Assembly (NCBI RefSeq): GCF_032854445.1
Contig: NC_088304.1
Span: 30,637,732 to 30,697,731 of the forward strand
Direction: 5' to 3'
Source of the DNA: Liolophura sinensis
Taxonomy: Eukaryota; Mollusca; Polyplacophora; Chitonida; Chitonidae
Length of the DNA stretch: 60,000 nt
The notes under the pieces: model-generated
The model's database searches: none
What the model was told of the DNA's origin: nothing
Seen by the model: only the letters and a program-made list of their open reading frames with translations
Shown: positions 10,976-23,617 of the stretch, piece by piece
How positions within the stretch are numbered: the stretch's first letter is position 1
How the letters are laid out: each line of letters starts with the position of its first letter
Position numbers and translations under genes: made by a program

Positions 10976-12654
10976 ATTAGTAACCTGGTAACTGCCAGGA
11001 AGGCGTATCGCCACGTACCAATCCATCCTGAATCAGTAATTAACACAACTACATACCAGATTGGGAAATTCCACGATTTTATAGGAAGCACGGACACATG
11101 GCATATCGATGTCAACGGTAAATTATTGTCGGTGTTTCCGACTGGTGTCTTTTTTATGTTGAGTACATTGGAGTTATGCAATGATTCTTTACTCTAGGCT
11201 CTCAGTAGTATAAAAATCCAGGAACAATTTCCGGCAATAACTTACATAGCGGAACCATTCCGGAAGTTGGGGTATTAAACACGCATAGGCTGAATTACTA
11301 AAGCGGTGTAAATCAATGTACCAGACGAAACCGTTATACATGTATGTATGCACAAATGATGTGATGTATGTATCAGCTGATGATGAACGCTGACGATTTC
11401 CGCTGTGAAAAGTTATAGGTCTATGCGAAGATGTAACTTCCCTTTACAAATCTTTACAACTTTGATACTGCTTAAGACTCCACTTGATAATGATCCCGGC
11501 ATCTTTATCGAAAGCTTGTGAAACCTTTTACGTTTACGTGGTGATGCCTGGACTTCATTATGATTATTAACTTTGATAACGTTACAGCTTGCTGTGTAGA
11601 CGTGTTCCTGTTAGGCAAAATCCTGTACATCAGTTACAAATGTTACGTTCCCTGGGTTGCTTTAAAACTTTTGAAATGATTTATAATTGTAAAAGAAATT
11701 GCTTAGAAACATATCTGTTACATATATTATCGCCATGTTTTATAAATGGAAAGAATTGAAATGGTCTATCAGTACACGTTTCTCTTATATTTTAAAGTAA
11801 TTGACATGCACCGCAACGTCGTTATCCCAAAGTAAAATAAGATCAGCAGTAAAAATGCTTCTAAAACTCTGTTTTATTGCTAAAACTTTTTTGAAACCAG
11901 AACGCCTGTATTCAACAACATATCCAGCCGAAAACACTCAAAAGTTTTTCCTGCCTCAACAGGAAGTATTTACGACCATGGAATAAGTGTTTGCTTCAGG
12001 GATTTTTTTTTTACCGAAAGTTCAATGTATGTTATTATGTTGTGTGACATTTTTATAAAGTGCTGTGGGGACGTGACAGGTGTTCCGGCCATGTATTATA
12101 GAATTGGTTAAGGGGTTGGATTTAGCGTTCGGCAACCCCATTTCAAATCTTCGCCGTCTGGGTAAATAATGGACATTTCAAGTTAAGTGTTAGAATTAGC
12201 ATCGCCTTACCTTGCAGCTATGGAGATCTGCGGTAATAGTGAGACGCTGTCCGATGGCGAACTCCGCGCGTGAAAACCATCAGGAAAACGGTCGGTAAAT
12301 CATATGTTACAGGTTAGCCTCAGTCTCCGGGGAACGAGCACTCGACTCCACTGGGGGAACTCCACTAATCCTTCCTACGCCAGCGATCCTCGAGGCAAAT
12401 GAGCCGAGATACTCTCAAAGGGCCCAAAGCGTTGGAATCGGTCAGAAAACGATCCTGCCTGATATGCTTGCGCATCTCGATCTGTTGAGAGGTTTTTTTT
12501 TTGTTATCCCGTCGCGCACGCCCTCCGCTGAGCAAACCTCAGCGCACAAATTGAATCAAATCAAGTCGCTGTTTCTCTCTGTTTAAGGCCCGAGTTTTCT
12601 GCTAACTGTCTACAGAGCGGCAAGTGTAATGAACGGCGGAATGAATCAAGCGCG
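10976..12654. other. Intergenic, no supported gene
   Basis: No repeat family member or exon recognised. At 12095-12160 the plus strand shows a weak tRNA-like pattern (GGTTAAGGGGTTGG, then TTTCAAATCTTCGCC) that is too degenerate to call. Confidence 0.4.
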
Positions 12655-12715
12655 GCTGGGAATTCGACCCAACAAATCTTCCAGCTCATTCATACCTTGG
12701 CTCATTCACCAACTG
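12655..12715 (-). repeat. tRNA-like SINE head, weak
   Basis: The minus strand shows TGAGCCAAGGTATGAATGAGC (A-box-like), then GGGTCGAATTCCC (B-box-like). Spacing fits a tRNA-derived promoter, but no stem pairing supports a functional tRNA. Confidence 0.35.
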
Positions 12716-13689
12716 ACTAACGGTAACTTCTGTAATGTAAATCAGTGGTAAAACTGAGCTGCGTGTCGCTTACCGTAGTAGAGCAGGGAATCGTTAACTT
12801 TGGGATGAAACTCTTGCAAATCTGCCTTTTTAACGACGGTGAAAAAGGGCCTGGACCGCAACAAAAAAAACAGAATGTGCCATTCTGCGCACTCGACTCA
12901 GTGAGACGTATCGGCTATCAACCAATCATTCTACTCCCTCCCTCTGCAACTATGCTACCACCACCCCTCCCTCTTTCCCGAACATAAAGACAACTATCAC
13001 TAAGAAAGCTAACTAAAGTGTCAAATACCCAGTGTTTGCCTCGTCTGGAAGCGTTTTAAGCAATAGCTAGGTTTTGACATAAACAAAAAGCACCGGTATA
13101 TCTCGAAAGGAGCAGCTTGTCAGTTGGGAAAAGAAGATGTTAGTCATACAGGAAAAAGCCTTGTCTTTAACACTGTGATTTTTAAAACTTATCGTACGTT
13201 ATTTTGGGTGGTCACATTTCCAGCATGCCATAGATGTGCTTTTCTAAACAAACTGTTACGCGCCCGTCGTCAGAGCTCTCGTTTACTAAGACTTGCGCAA
13301 CATTTTATTTACATAAAAAAATATCAAAAATCGCGGATAACGCTGTTTACAACATTACACACGTTTTAAATTCCGTCAGGAGACGGCCTCGTTCGTAAAC
13401 TTTGTGTGCAAATCGGCGACGTTTTCCTTCTTGAATATGACGCCGTACTTCTGTCCTGTCATGTAAAGCCTAACATGTCAGTCTTGAAGAAAAACAATCA
13501 TTTCCGGGCTTTTTCTGTGAAGATATCGGTAAACACGTCAATCAGTTGAAATTGAAACGAGACATTTCAGTCCCAGGCTGTCCGGTCTTTTGTACACTCT
13601 TGTGATTGTTTTAAGATTTCTCGAAAGTTATAATTCCCGTTCAGCACGTGCATTACATCAGAGCAATACTTGCTCCACATGTAGCTTCG
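12716..13689. other. Intergenic, no supported feature
   Basis: No recognised repeat, RNA gene or exon. Open frames are about 80 codons with no domain-like sequence. Confidence 0.4.
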
Positions 13690-13805
13690 ACCTGATTCGT
13701 TTATCGATTGTTTGTCTGATTGTTTGACAGACTGCCTGACTATCTGGCTGACGTCAGTCAGTGAATAACTGACTTTTTGACTCACTGACTTACTGTTTGA
13801 CGCAA
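13690..13805. repeat. Degenerate TGACTG-type short tandem repeat
   Basis: A succession of 4-10 base variants of CTGA/TGACT/TTTGACT, including a TGACGTCAG (CRE-like) core, gives a diverged short tandem repeat. Confidence 0.5.
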
Positions 13806-14464
13806 TCTCTCCCTGACTGGAGGGGTAAATGTTTGATTGACGTCCTTACCAAAAGTGTCGCTTCACATTCACACAATAATGTCCATAGTCCATAGGAAGA
13901 ATTTTTTCACTTATGCGATGATGATAAGTTTTATGGGTAAACGAAAAAGGGGGTGTCAAGGATAAACTAGCGATCAGCAACGTGATAGCTTTGATTTTGT
14001 TTCATTTTCCTTCAAATATGATTGAACCCATGCAATTAAATATATATCTAAAGTCAAAGAAAACCTCTGTTCACCTCACAAATATGTGTGTGAAGATACC
14101 GTGGTAAAGTTTATCTCTATTTCGTTTGATTCCATATATGATTTATCTCCTCCATCACTGTAATGCGTCCTAGGTCTGTAAACATGCAAGTATCCCATAG
14201 AAATTGAAGTCAGAACGTTACAGAAACTGACTTACAGACTTGGTCACCGTATAAGGGTGGAATACAAGTGGACTTCATTTGCGCAAACTGATTATCAAGA
14301 TGCCCGATCGTTTTGTGTCTCCCAGGCCCTTACAAAGAGTGAGAGTGGGGCACTCTGTGATTGAAAATATATGCACGTCAAATGTGAGAATGTTTGTTAA
14401 TTACTTACCGAAGGTCGATGGTTTTATTCCGGATCCCCTGGTGTCCCTGCTCGACCCATGATGC

Positions 14465-14522
14465 TAACCGTCATCAAGTTAGTGAATATTATACTTGAGT
14501 ATGGCATGAAACACCAATCAGT
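14465..14522 (+). repeat. Molluscan-type SINE, degenerate 3' fragment
   Basis: GTCATCAAGTTAGTGAATATT, ACTTGAGTATGGC and AAACACCAATCA follow the order of the SINE 3' body with many substitutions. The (AAAT)n tail is lost. Confidence 0.6.
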
Positions 14523-15945
14523 CGAAACTTTCCCCGTTCAGTCATTCATTGCACTCGATTAATCGATAACTATAGTAACACTGTCAATTTATACAGTTTT
14601 GCTTGCTCACAAACATCACGTGATTCCTGAATAAGACCCCATGCATGTCAACTTCGTGGTGAGCTTCTGACAAGCACTGATTTTCGACTCTGCGGTAGGT
14701 TAGCTACTTATTCATTATACTGACCGGATTTGATGTCTGAGCGCGGTCCGCGGCCCGAATTAATATCAGTGATAGTTTTCAATGCTCCCTTTCTGTGCAG
14801 CAATGCGCAAGTGTGAGAGTTTGGCGCTAAGCTTATACGGAATGCCAGGAAGTTGACATTGCTTGCTTTTCACCCGATTCTTCATTGTCATTTGAGGTTA
14901 ACTTCGGGCACTAGTTGCCCATTGGGAAGCAGGACTGGGTGCACAGGGGCCACTTCATCGCAGTGGACTTCGTCACTCTGACTTCTCCGGTATTGATTTC
15001 TTTTTTCGCTTTCTGTACCCGCATCAACAGGCCGGTGTTGAGTAAGGCCAATAATTACACCCTCTGTGCTGAAGCTACAACAAAACACTGACAGCGCGCG
15101 TCTTTTTTCTTCAGCTTTTCACTGTGGAGGCAACAGTTAATTTAGACCGGAAATGACAGTCCAATTTTGCAGAAGATTTGTATGCTTTCTCAAGAGAAAC
15201 ATAGCTATTTCCCTGGAAGATGCGCTCAGAGATATCGAAAAAGAAAGGAAGCGAGAGATGCCATGTTAAGGGCCCTTAAAGAAAATATATGACGCGGTCA
15301 TTGGGCTAAATCATGCTGAAGATAAGCGGAACCGGGTGGAGATTGACAGAGAAACAAAGTCGTGCATCACATTGTGACAACGTATTGCAAAATCTATATG
15401 TCTTCATGTAAAACACCCACGAAGCAAAGGCTTTTTCCAAAAAGATTTCTAATAAAAACTATTGACTTTAGTCTGAATATGATTTTAACGTAGACAAAAA
15501 GACACTCGAAGACATGGTACTGAGTAAAGATAAATCGATCGTTCCACACCCAACCAGCCCTAGGATTAAAACAGCAGTGTCACTGATTGACGAACTGGTG
15601 TAGGAACCTGTTTGTTGCATTATTTTGTCTGGCAAGAGATCATGTACTTAACGTCCAGATATTTACTCATCGTGTGAGAAATTGCCATCCAAGAAAGGTA
15701 AATCGAAAGCCACAAACCAAGACATGCGTGTGAGAATGAGTTTAGCATGCAGATAATGAAACAAACAAGTCACACGAAGAACTGTATTCTCAAGCTGATC
15801 CACTATTATGCATTTACCTTTCTGACAGAAGGAAAAAATTTCAAACGTACGATATTGCACATGAACATTTCTTTACCGGTATGAAAAATGGTCAGCGGTG
15901 TGCATATTTTAATGACTGTTGTTATTATCAGCATGCCTGTATGTA
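14523..15945. other. Intergenic, no supported feature
   Basis: No recognised element. A 66-codon minus-strand frame at 14888-15088 is moderately GC-rich and non-repetitive, but has no recognisable domain or clear splice sites. Confidence 0.35.
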
Positions 15946-16165
15946 TATTTATTTATTTATTTATTTATTTGATTGGTGTTTTACGCCGTACTCAAGAATA
16001 TTTCACTTAAACGACGGCGGCCAGCATTATGGTGGGTGGAAACCGGGCAGAGCCCGGGGGGCACCCACGACCATCCGCAGGTTGCTGACAGACCTTCTCA
16101 CATACGGCCGGAGAGGAAGCCAGCAAGAGCTGGACTTGAACTCACAGCGACCGCGTTGGTGATCC
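15946..16165 (-). repeat. Molluscan-type SINE, near full body
   Basis: Antisense copy: (ATTT)n, TGATTGGTGTTTTACGCCGT, the GACGGCGGCCAGCATTATGG block, the GGGCAGAGCCCGGGGGG hairpin block, GACCATCCGCAGGTTGCTG, GGCCGGAGAGGAAGCCAGC and GAGCTGGACTTGAACTCACA (B box of the tRNA head). It is cut upstream of the A box. A candidate 9-bp target duplication GTATGTATA lies at 15939-15947 and 16166-16174. Confidence 0.95.
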
Positions 16166-16174
16166 GTATGTATA

Positions 16175-17157
16175 AGGCCACTGCCACGCACTCCACGTAT
16201 GCTTCACATCCCTCGCCTTATTTAGCGCCCATTCATTATTAACATTAAATGGTATTAAATAGTAAAAATGATGCTAATAATCGGTCATACCGTTCTACAT
16301 GCATAAGCTGTCCAATCCAAACTATACCTACATATATATACATATATATACTGTATGCAACTAGGCTGTTAAGGCTTTTGGTTAACGCTGCATTGTTTTC
16401 GTGGACTCTAACCTATAATACACAGCTGGCATGCCCTGAGTACGCCGGACTGATAACGATGACAAAGTAAACAGCAAAAAATTAAGAGAATTTTCCGGGT
16501 TGGCGAGATGGGGAAAAAAGCAAAGTGCAACGTCAATATCATAAGTGTTGTTTCAGCATTAGGGCGTTTGAGGGCGACGAAGAAGTAGAAATCGAACGGG
16601 ACTTAACAATAGAGAGCAAAACTTGTCTAACGTCAGTTTATCTTGAAAAATGACCCTATACATGTCTCTTATCACCATCTTTTGTTCATCGATTTTTTCG
16701 GGAGGAGCATTCTTAAAGCGTCGATATGACGAGTGTGGGAGAGGATGCATTGAGTTACAGGAGACATGGTGGAGTACAAAGCTAATCCCCGCTGCTGAAC
16801 CCTCGCTAGCCTATCGCGCTCTCTTGGGGGATTTAGCCGTCAGTTTCAGGCTTAAAACACTCAAAATGTTCCCCAGTGGCTGTTGATTGAATACAAGGTG
16901 CATGCATAAATCCACACATCATCCACAATGCTTCATATCACAGGCATGTAAAGGCTTAGCATCCAGATGCATCGTGCACGCGTCCAACTGCGGATTGTAA
17001 CTGGATGTTATTCTTTAACTTTTTGCATTGCCTGCATTTTGCATATTTTTTTTCTCAGAACTTGGAATTATTTCACTCTTCTTCATATCAAAATGACTTT
17101 TGCAAACTAATTCAGTTGTTATTGGCCGAGGGCTAGGACGACCTTACCACCGCACAT
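16175..17157. other. Intergenic, no supported feature
   Basis: AT-rich with a short TATATA run near 16330. No recognised exon or repeat. Confidence 0.4.
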
Positions 17158-17290
17158 TTATTCATTTATTTATTTATTTATTTATTTGATTGGTGTTTTA
17201 CGCCATACTTAACTTTATTTCACTTATACCGCGGCGGCCAGCATTATGGTGGGGGGAAACCGGGCCGGGGGAGACCCATGACAATCGATA
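17158..17290 (-). repeat. Molluscan-type SINE, truncated
   Basis: (ATTT)n, GATTGGTGTTTTACGCCATA and CGGCGGCCAGCATTATGGTG are followed by a degraded GGGCCGGGGGAGACCCATGA block. Homology stops before the tRNA-like head. Confidence 0.9.
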
Positions 17291-18024
17291 GGTCAAACCA
17301 ACTGGTCAAACCATGCACTGTACATTACAAAGGAAAATTAAACAAAACCAGCATCTACACAGACAAATGTTAGTCGCGGTAACGAGGAATGCAACCCTGG
17401 AAACTGAGTAAACTGCTCTAGCGTGTTATCGTGCAGGTGTTAAGCAGAAACCATGAAGTAAGACATATGTGTATGAAACAAAAAAGTGATGTTAATCGAC
17501 TGGATCTTGACAGGCATGCGCCTTAGATAATGACGTCATATATGTAAGGGCGTAAACGGGTCAGGGCACGTGCAAGCGGCAACTGGATGGGGGTAATGAA
17601 CCGAAACTAGGTACCCCGAAACATGTTTGCCAAACACCGTATAGGATGAACCTGGTTTTGTAAACATAGCACAGGTTGGTTAATGACAGACAGGCGTTAT
17701 CTGTTAAGGGTGGGAAACATGGGAAAAGGAGACTCATGGTGCCTGAGAACTGCAAGGCCTGCAGGAAATCTGTTTGATGTTTACTACACGTGGGCCACTC
17801 TGACAGCACTCCCACGGCCTTATTTTCGTAGTACGAAGGTAAAATGTGTCATGGTTAGAAGCCCACCATACAAAGAAAAAAGGCAATGAAGTTCGATCTC
17901 ATTCGATTGATTGGATAATTAAATGATTCCTTTCCGTTTAATTATCATTCAGGTCATTAAAGTGTGATCTGTCAAGAATGCAGACTGTTACACATGGTAT
18001 AAATGACTTATGACTTAACAGTTG
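17291..18024. other. Intergenic, no supported feature
   Basis: Overlapping short open frames on both strands at 17561-17889 with no recognisable domain; no repeat copy seen. Confidence 0.35.
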
Positions 18025-18166
18025 TTTTATTTATTTATCTAATTGATTGGTGTTTTACGCAGTACTGGGTAATATTCCGCTTGTACGACGGCGGCCAGTG
18101 CCATGGTGGGAAGAAACCGGGCAGAGCCCCGAAGGAAACCCACGACCATCCTTAGGTTGCTGGAAA
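18025..18166 (-). repeat. Molluscan-type SINE, truncated
   Basis: TTTATTTATCTAATTGATTGG, TACGACGGCGGCCAG, GAAACCGGGCAGAGCCC and CCACGACCATCC-TAGGTTGCTGG are recognisable. The head with its promoter boxes is absent. Confidence 0.9.
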
Positions 18167-18281
18167 ACACATAACAGTTGTTTTACTCAAATGATCCCAG
18201 CCACATACATAACATTTACTATTATTTGGGATATCACTTTCTGTAGGACACAGCATATATTCTAGTGCTAAAACTCTGTGA

Positions 18282-18482
18282 TACACTGAAACAATTAATC
18301 TGTTAAATTGAACAGAAAGTCTGTTATCTGAGTGATGCTAGAATGTGTCCTGTTATAAACATTCCATTACGGTAACAGGATATTATGTTGAATGTGACAC
18401 AATATTGTTTATTAATAACAGAATACATTCTAGCATCACTCAAACTTTCTACTAAATTTAACAGGTTAAGTTTTTTAGTGTA
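18282..18482. mobile_element. MITE-like palindromic element, copy 2 (most complete ends)
   Basis: Starts TACACTGAAACAATTAATC and ends TTTTTTAGTGTA, with internal inverted arms: TCTGTTAAATTGAACAGA and GAGTGATGCTAGAATGTGTC on the left, GAATACATTCTAGCATCACT and AAATTTAACAGGTTAA on the right. At 201 bp it lacks the tandem core of copy 1. The TA-CACT...AGTG-TA ends suggest TA target duplication, as in Tc1/mariner-type elements; this superfamily placement is inference. Confidence 0.9.
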
Positions 18483-19085
18483 CCACTCCAGGTTTCCAGT
18501 TTCTCCAGCCGACAGCTACTTGGAGTTAGGCGCATAAGTGACAGCAATACCAGGCGATATACTCGGAAATTACCCACCAAATATCGATAATACTGTTGAA
18601 CAACATTTCAAATGATCTCCACATATCTGATTTTTGCTGTATGAACGACATAATGTTGACTTAAACTTTTGAAACCGTTGGCTCAGAATTAGTGCTTTAG
18701 CCTCTCTTCATGAACGCATATCTCCTCCCGTCTTGTTACGCTTGGCCATGTGTTTGCCTGCCTGACAGAAGTACACCAGCAGGTGTGCGCATTCCAGGTC
18801 ATCTAACATGGCAGCCACACGCAGCTATATGTTTATTTATACAAACTGTGTTAAAGAATCAAGGCTAGGTGCAAACAAATGAGTGAGTTCTGGAGAAGAC
18901 ACGATATTCAACGTAAGGGTGTGGTCGAAATATGCCACACTCGATGTGCATTGTAGGCCTACAGGGAGTGAGTATATTATTAGAAGGTTAACAATATGCA
19001 TCGTAGATTGACCCGCTATATGTGAAAATATATCACAGTACTACCCTACACTGTACTAGGAAACGATCAAATAAAAAAATACATT
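18483..19085. other. Intergenic, no supported feature
   Basis: No recognised repeat or exon. Confidence 0.4.
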
Positions 19086-19176
19086 GGAAACCCACGACCA
19101 TCCGCAAGTAGCTGTCAGATCTTCCCAGAACGACCGGAGAGGAAGCCAGCCAGAGCTGGACTTGAGCTCACAGTGA
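19086..19176 (-). repeat. Molluscan-type SINE, 5' internal fragment
   Basis: CCCACGACCATCCGCAAGTA, GACCGGAGAGGAAGCCAGCC and AGAGCTGGACTTGAGCTCACA match the tRNA-proximal half of the SINE, antisense. The (ATTT)n side is missing, so the copy was deleted or broken after insertion. Confidence 0.85.
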
Positions 19177-20611
19177 CATAAATAAATATTACCCTGATAA
19201 AATGAATCAACAGATGCAAACTTAATGTACTTTAAAATGAAATGTTGACTTCTTTTTGGCCGTGTTTGATGTGCGCATGTGTCTAGAGTGCATACGACGT
19301 TTTCATCTTGTTTATCAAACCTTCTTTTGTTATATAATCCAGCCTATGCTCCATACATGTGAATCAGTTTACAGTATTTTCTTTTCCAGGAAGCGCTTGT
19401 TGTAGGAGTTCATTTTGTTATAGGAGATCAGGTACGTGACGAGAAGGTACAAGCAAAAACATAAGGACCCTTTCCTGTAGTAGAATATACAAAAATATTA
19501 GGACTGAATGTTTTCTTTTCGGTAAAGAAACGTATAAACTCTGCAACTTGAGACCGATCTTGCCCTCTTCGAGGTGTGTTAATGCATAAATAACGACTGT
19601 AGGTCAGGTCATTACAGAAAAATGCCAAAGGAAAAAACAAACATGATATTTACCTATGCCAAAAAATGATTTGTTTATGGTGTAATAAATCTTCATGCTG
19701 TGCTGCATGCCTGGCAAGCCATTATAATGGCAGGTATTTATATATACATATATCCATTCTATCATCGCTTATAATAACGAAATGCCACTGTCATACACGG
19801 CTTGATGGCAAAAACGGCGTAAATAGAAGGAAGATTGACGTTCAAATGTTATCTTTTTACAAAATGTTGTTAAGTTTTCGGACAACAAAAAAGTGCTTAG
19901 ACAACTCATGCAGTGACGTGTTTGCCGAAAGATTAGGAGAAACAGTATATGAGTATATTCGAAGTGGGAATAGGTGAAGTGAAAGGACTTCACGTTTCGC
20001 ACCATGCTGCATGCGCATAGAATGAGATTTAATATTAAAATAAAAGACAACGCTATACTGACCACATGTATACACTCATCGATAAAGTATGCCAAAGAAT
20101 GTTTAAAAAATAAGAATTTTTATTTGTTCTACAACTGAGACATCGCAGTTAAAAGAAAGGCCATCGCGCTCACTGAGACAGTCGAAAGCGCCGCCGTGCT
20201 TCAGTTTTATCCAATTATTTCTGTAACCCGAAGACGAGTCTTTTTCTGCTTACGTCACCCAAAACCTTGGTTAACGTTTTAACCATATATTTGTAGGGGA
20301 ACGAGTGACGCAACATCGCGTTTCCGGTTGCTCTAAGATGGAATACAGAGTTACCAAGCACGTCAGAAAAGATGTCTGTGGCTGTTTAGTTAATTTTGAA
20401 CCCCTCTTCCTAACTATCTCGTTGTCCTTCCTTCTAAACTTATTTCATGATAGTATAACTATGTGCCAGTTCTGGGTTCAGCACGGGCGAGGGATGTATA
20501 GTCACGATGCCTAAACACGTCTATGATGAAATATTTATCTGTCGGTAGAAGCAGGTGTGTTGACTGTCACCGTATTAATACACAGTAAAAAAAACAACAA
20601 CAACATTTTAA
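19177..20611. other. Intergenic, no supported feature
   Basis: Overlapping open frames of 70-108 codons on both strands at about 19666-20095 have no recognisable domain and AT-rich codons. Not called as genes. Confidence 0.4.
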
Positions 20612-20685
20612 TAATTTATTTGTTTGATCGGTTCTGTTAGAAGTATGTTTCACTTGTATAACAATGGCAGCCAGGTTTATAAGTG
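20612..20685 (-). repeat. Molluscan-type SINE, very degenerate
   Basis: TTTATTTGTTTGATCGGT, GTTTCACTTGTATAACAATGG and CAGCCAGG follow SINE order but are heavily mutated. Confidence 0.45.
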
Positions 20686-20739
20686 GAGAAGGGGAGTTAA
20701 TTAAACCACTGGTCTTCTGGCACACAATTGATCTTCCGC

Positions 20740-20924
20740 CACGTGACGCCAGGATATTTCTTCTCCGACACTGAATTTGTTTTCAAAAAATTAACGTTAT
20801 TCTTCATTATAGCAAGTGGTGTACTGTGTATTAGACTTCCATCAGCTAAGTCAAAACGTAACCACAACGCAAAACAAACAAAGCCGATAGCAGGAGAGTA
20901 CCTAATGACTTGTCACGTGACGCC
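20740..20924. promoter_or_regulatory. Two copies of CACGTGACGCC
   Basis: The 11-mer CACGTGACGCC occurs at 20740-20750 and 20914-20924, same orientation, 174 bp apart. The second sits in TGTCACGTGACGCC, which contains the 10-bp palindrome GTCACGTGAC preferred by bHLH-Zip factors of the TFEB/MITF type. Regulatory function is inference only. Confidence 0.25.
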
Positions 20925-21526
20925 TGACGATAATTGGGCCTAACCTTGTCGATGTTGACTCAAGGGGAAACCGATCATAATTGATTACCGCTTAGCTAGT
21001 GATGTTTGCCGCCGCCTATATTGGCCGGAAAGAGACGCTTGGCTGCAAATGGAATTGAATCGACTGCTTGTTTGAGGAGGGAGCTAAGTAAAGGCATGTT
21101 AACTGCATGGCAATACCCTCACTGTAGCTCGTGGATCGTATATATTGGAGTACATTAGACCGGACAATATGGGCGAGAATTTTTCTCAGTGAAACAGACG
21201 ATTGATCAAAGGGTAGCCGATCTGATACTGTTTTTCACTACAAAAGGAATTTAGTTCACAGTAGCGTTCTCCACTGATTGGTTTTCCGGTTTTTTTAAAT
21301 GGACAAAATGTTGCTCATTGTATACGATATAGAACGCAGGAAAACGTCTCCGAGTCACAGAGTCTGTTTGGTTGTTTTTGGCCATGGATCTATAAGCTAT
21401 TACTTCATGATTTGACATTGTCACATGTATTCATTTCACACTTTATGTCGAAGGCACCGAATCCTTGGATCTCATTGGAGCAGAACAGTCACGAGATCCA
21501 CTTATCCATCCTGTCAATGGCGTGTT
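20925..21526. other. Intergenic, no supported feature
   Basis: No recognised exon or repeat. Confidence 0.4.
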
Positions 21527-21800
21527 CAACAGTTGCAATCAAAGCACAACTGAGGCAATTTATAAACTAGTATGAACAGTATACACTATTTAGGTTCTGG
21601 TTAAAATTTGCGCACCTAGGACGTTCCTTGCGTGTTTTCGCTGTCATTGCAAACTGGGGACTTCTTCTCTTTACATCACACCAGTTTCGTACTCTACATA
21701 CACTTTCTTAATTGTTCCTTCGCGGTTTGCGTTGAATGTTGTTTTGGATATTGGTGTTGCGATTGTTGACTTGAAAGCTTTATTGTGGTTGTCGGTTTTA
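21527..21800 (+). repeat. Dispersed repeat B, copy 2
   Basis: Begins TTCAACAGTTGCAATCAAAGC and ends in GGATATTGGTGTTGCGATTG, TTGACTTGAAAG and TTGTGGTTGTCGG. The internal ACGTTCCTTGC, CTTAATT and GGTTTGCGTTGAATGTTGTT blocks match copy 1 at 9890-10150. This copy gives the clearest family consensus. Confidence 0.7.
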
Positions 21801-23099
21801 TACTAATGTCTTTTACGAAGTATAAGCGGTTACAAAGTGCCTATGTCAAAAACATTATCTCACCGAAATTCAAGGTCACGTGGCACAGAACACCTGTAAA
21901 TACAGGAACAAATCAAAGACAAAAAATGAAAAAAACAAGTGTTATCGGCATGGCCCCGGTAAATACTAACAGCATGAACCTCACGAATACACGTATTTCA
22001 GTTTTATACAGGAATCCAATTTTAATCCGACCAAATTCCGTGTTGAGTGTTAGGACATTTTTATAGCCTTTATATCTATATACACTTGGATACTTTGATT
22101 GATGTGAAACAGGCATGTATCGAATATAATCTAAATGATTTATGATATTAAAATCGAACATTTCTCTTTCGCTCATACTATCAAAAGTTTAATATAACTA
22201 CCGTGTGTCGTGTACTCCACATATACGCAACAGCAATACGCATTTAAATGTTGCCACGTGGTCTTGGAAACACGAAACATTAAATCTTGATTCGGCATTA
22301 GAAATCATCTATGAACATTGTAGTGTCTAACCTAGTGCAAATGTGCAAATATCAAACTATAAATGTTTCAAATGTGATTAAACATGATCATGTATAACAT
22401 TTCTGCATTCACACTTTCTTACATATTCTGTCTTAATTGCGTGATGTATCGTGGTGGGTTAAATCTATGATACCGGGCGTTCTAACATCTCATCCTTTGA
22501 GGGTCAAAGTGCGGTTATCTGTTGACTGTTCTTCGAAATCCATTCCCAGTCAGCACATTATTATGACCGTTTGTGATAACATAAAGGTCAATTACGACAT
22601 CAGTAGAAGATTCGTCAATGAACAGAGACGCCCGACGTCCACAATGAAAGTATACACTCGGTGAAACATGAAGCAGAATGTGTCTAACTAACCAACAAAT
22701 CTATATAAGAAATAATGCACTGGGCTTATAATTCCCCAAGTCCTTGCTTTTGAGTGGAATAAAATGTAAGTAATTATAAGAAAAAGTAAGGCTGAAGACT
22801 CTGAAGACCATCGTCCATAGGCCTACTCATCCAAATCCACTAAATATCAGACTGTTGTCTGTGGCATAAAATCCAGACCAATCTAATCCGCGTTACGACA
22901 AGCCTCCAGGCTACTAAAGTGGCAAAGGGCCAACCAATGTCTGTATTCGATTATCTATAATTCCGATAGCCGCAGGCAACATGCGTCTTGAGAGTCCCAT
23001 GACTTTGCATGTCGCCGAGGATATATGCGTGTTAATCTGTTAGAACACAATACGTTTACATGTTTTTATGTCTGTGCAAGCGTAGACTTGATGTCTATC
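21801..23099. other. Intergenic, no supported feature
   Basis: AT-rich. A 93-codon plus frame (21785-22066) begins inside dispersed repeat B and has no recognisable domain. Confidence 0.4.
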
Positions 23100-23107
23100 C
23101 TAATATT

Positions 23108-23294
23108 CTCAGCTCAGGCCGACTTCCTCTCCGGCCGTACGTGGGAAGGTATTGCAGCAACCTGCGGATGGTCGTCGGTTTCCCCCGGGCTCTGCCCGGT
23201 ATCCTCCCACCATAAAGCTGGCCGCCGTCATATAAGTGATATATTCTTGAGCACGACGTAAAACACCAATTAAATAAATAAATAAATAAATGTA
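23108..23294 (+). repeat. Molluscan-type SINE, 5'-truncated
   Basis: Sense copy from CTCAGCTCAGGCCGACTTCC through GGATGGTCGTCGGTTTCCCC and CGTCATATAAGTGATATATT to (AAAT)n. A candidate 8-bp target duplication CTAATATT lies at 23100-23107 and 23295-23302. The tRNA promoter part is absent. Confidence 0.95.
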
Positions 23295-23617
23295 CTAATA
23301 TTGTAGCCCCATGGTTCTGTAAATGACGGCAGTCGTAAAATAGACATTTAAATTCGCATGGCCAGCATCCACAACAGGTAAGAATGTACCAATGACTTGG
23401 TCTACTATCACAGAGGGTAAAATGTACCTACATTAACCAAATTAATTCCTGCTTAATATATAAAGGACGGCCTTGCCAAAAGGAGGATCAAAGAAATTGA
23501 AAATGAACAAAAACAATTCAAGTAACAAAGTAGGTAAAACATGCTTTTGAAGTCATGTTTAAGAATAAGAATAACATAAGAATAAAACCGCTCAACCTAG
23601 TATGCCTGTTGGATGCA

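Noticed and set aside
15881-16242. Open frames with TRPRKP/GRARG-like peptides, also at 23025, 35520, 45050, 47931 and 48793
   Set aside because: All are translations of the SINE body in sense or antisense.
16559-16886. Possible coding exon (frames on both strands)
   Set aside because: No domain, no consistent splice sites, and the two strands overlap.
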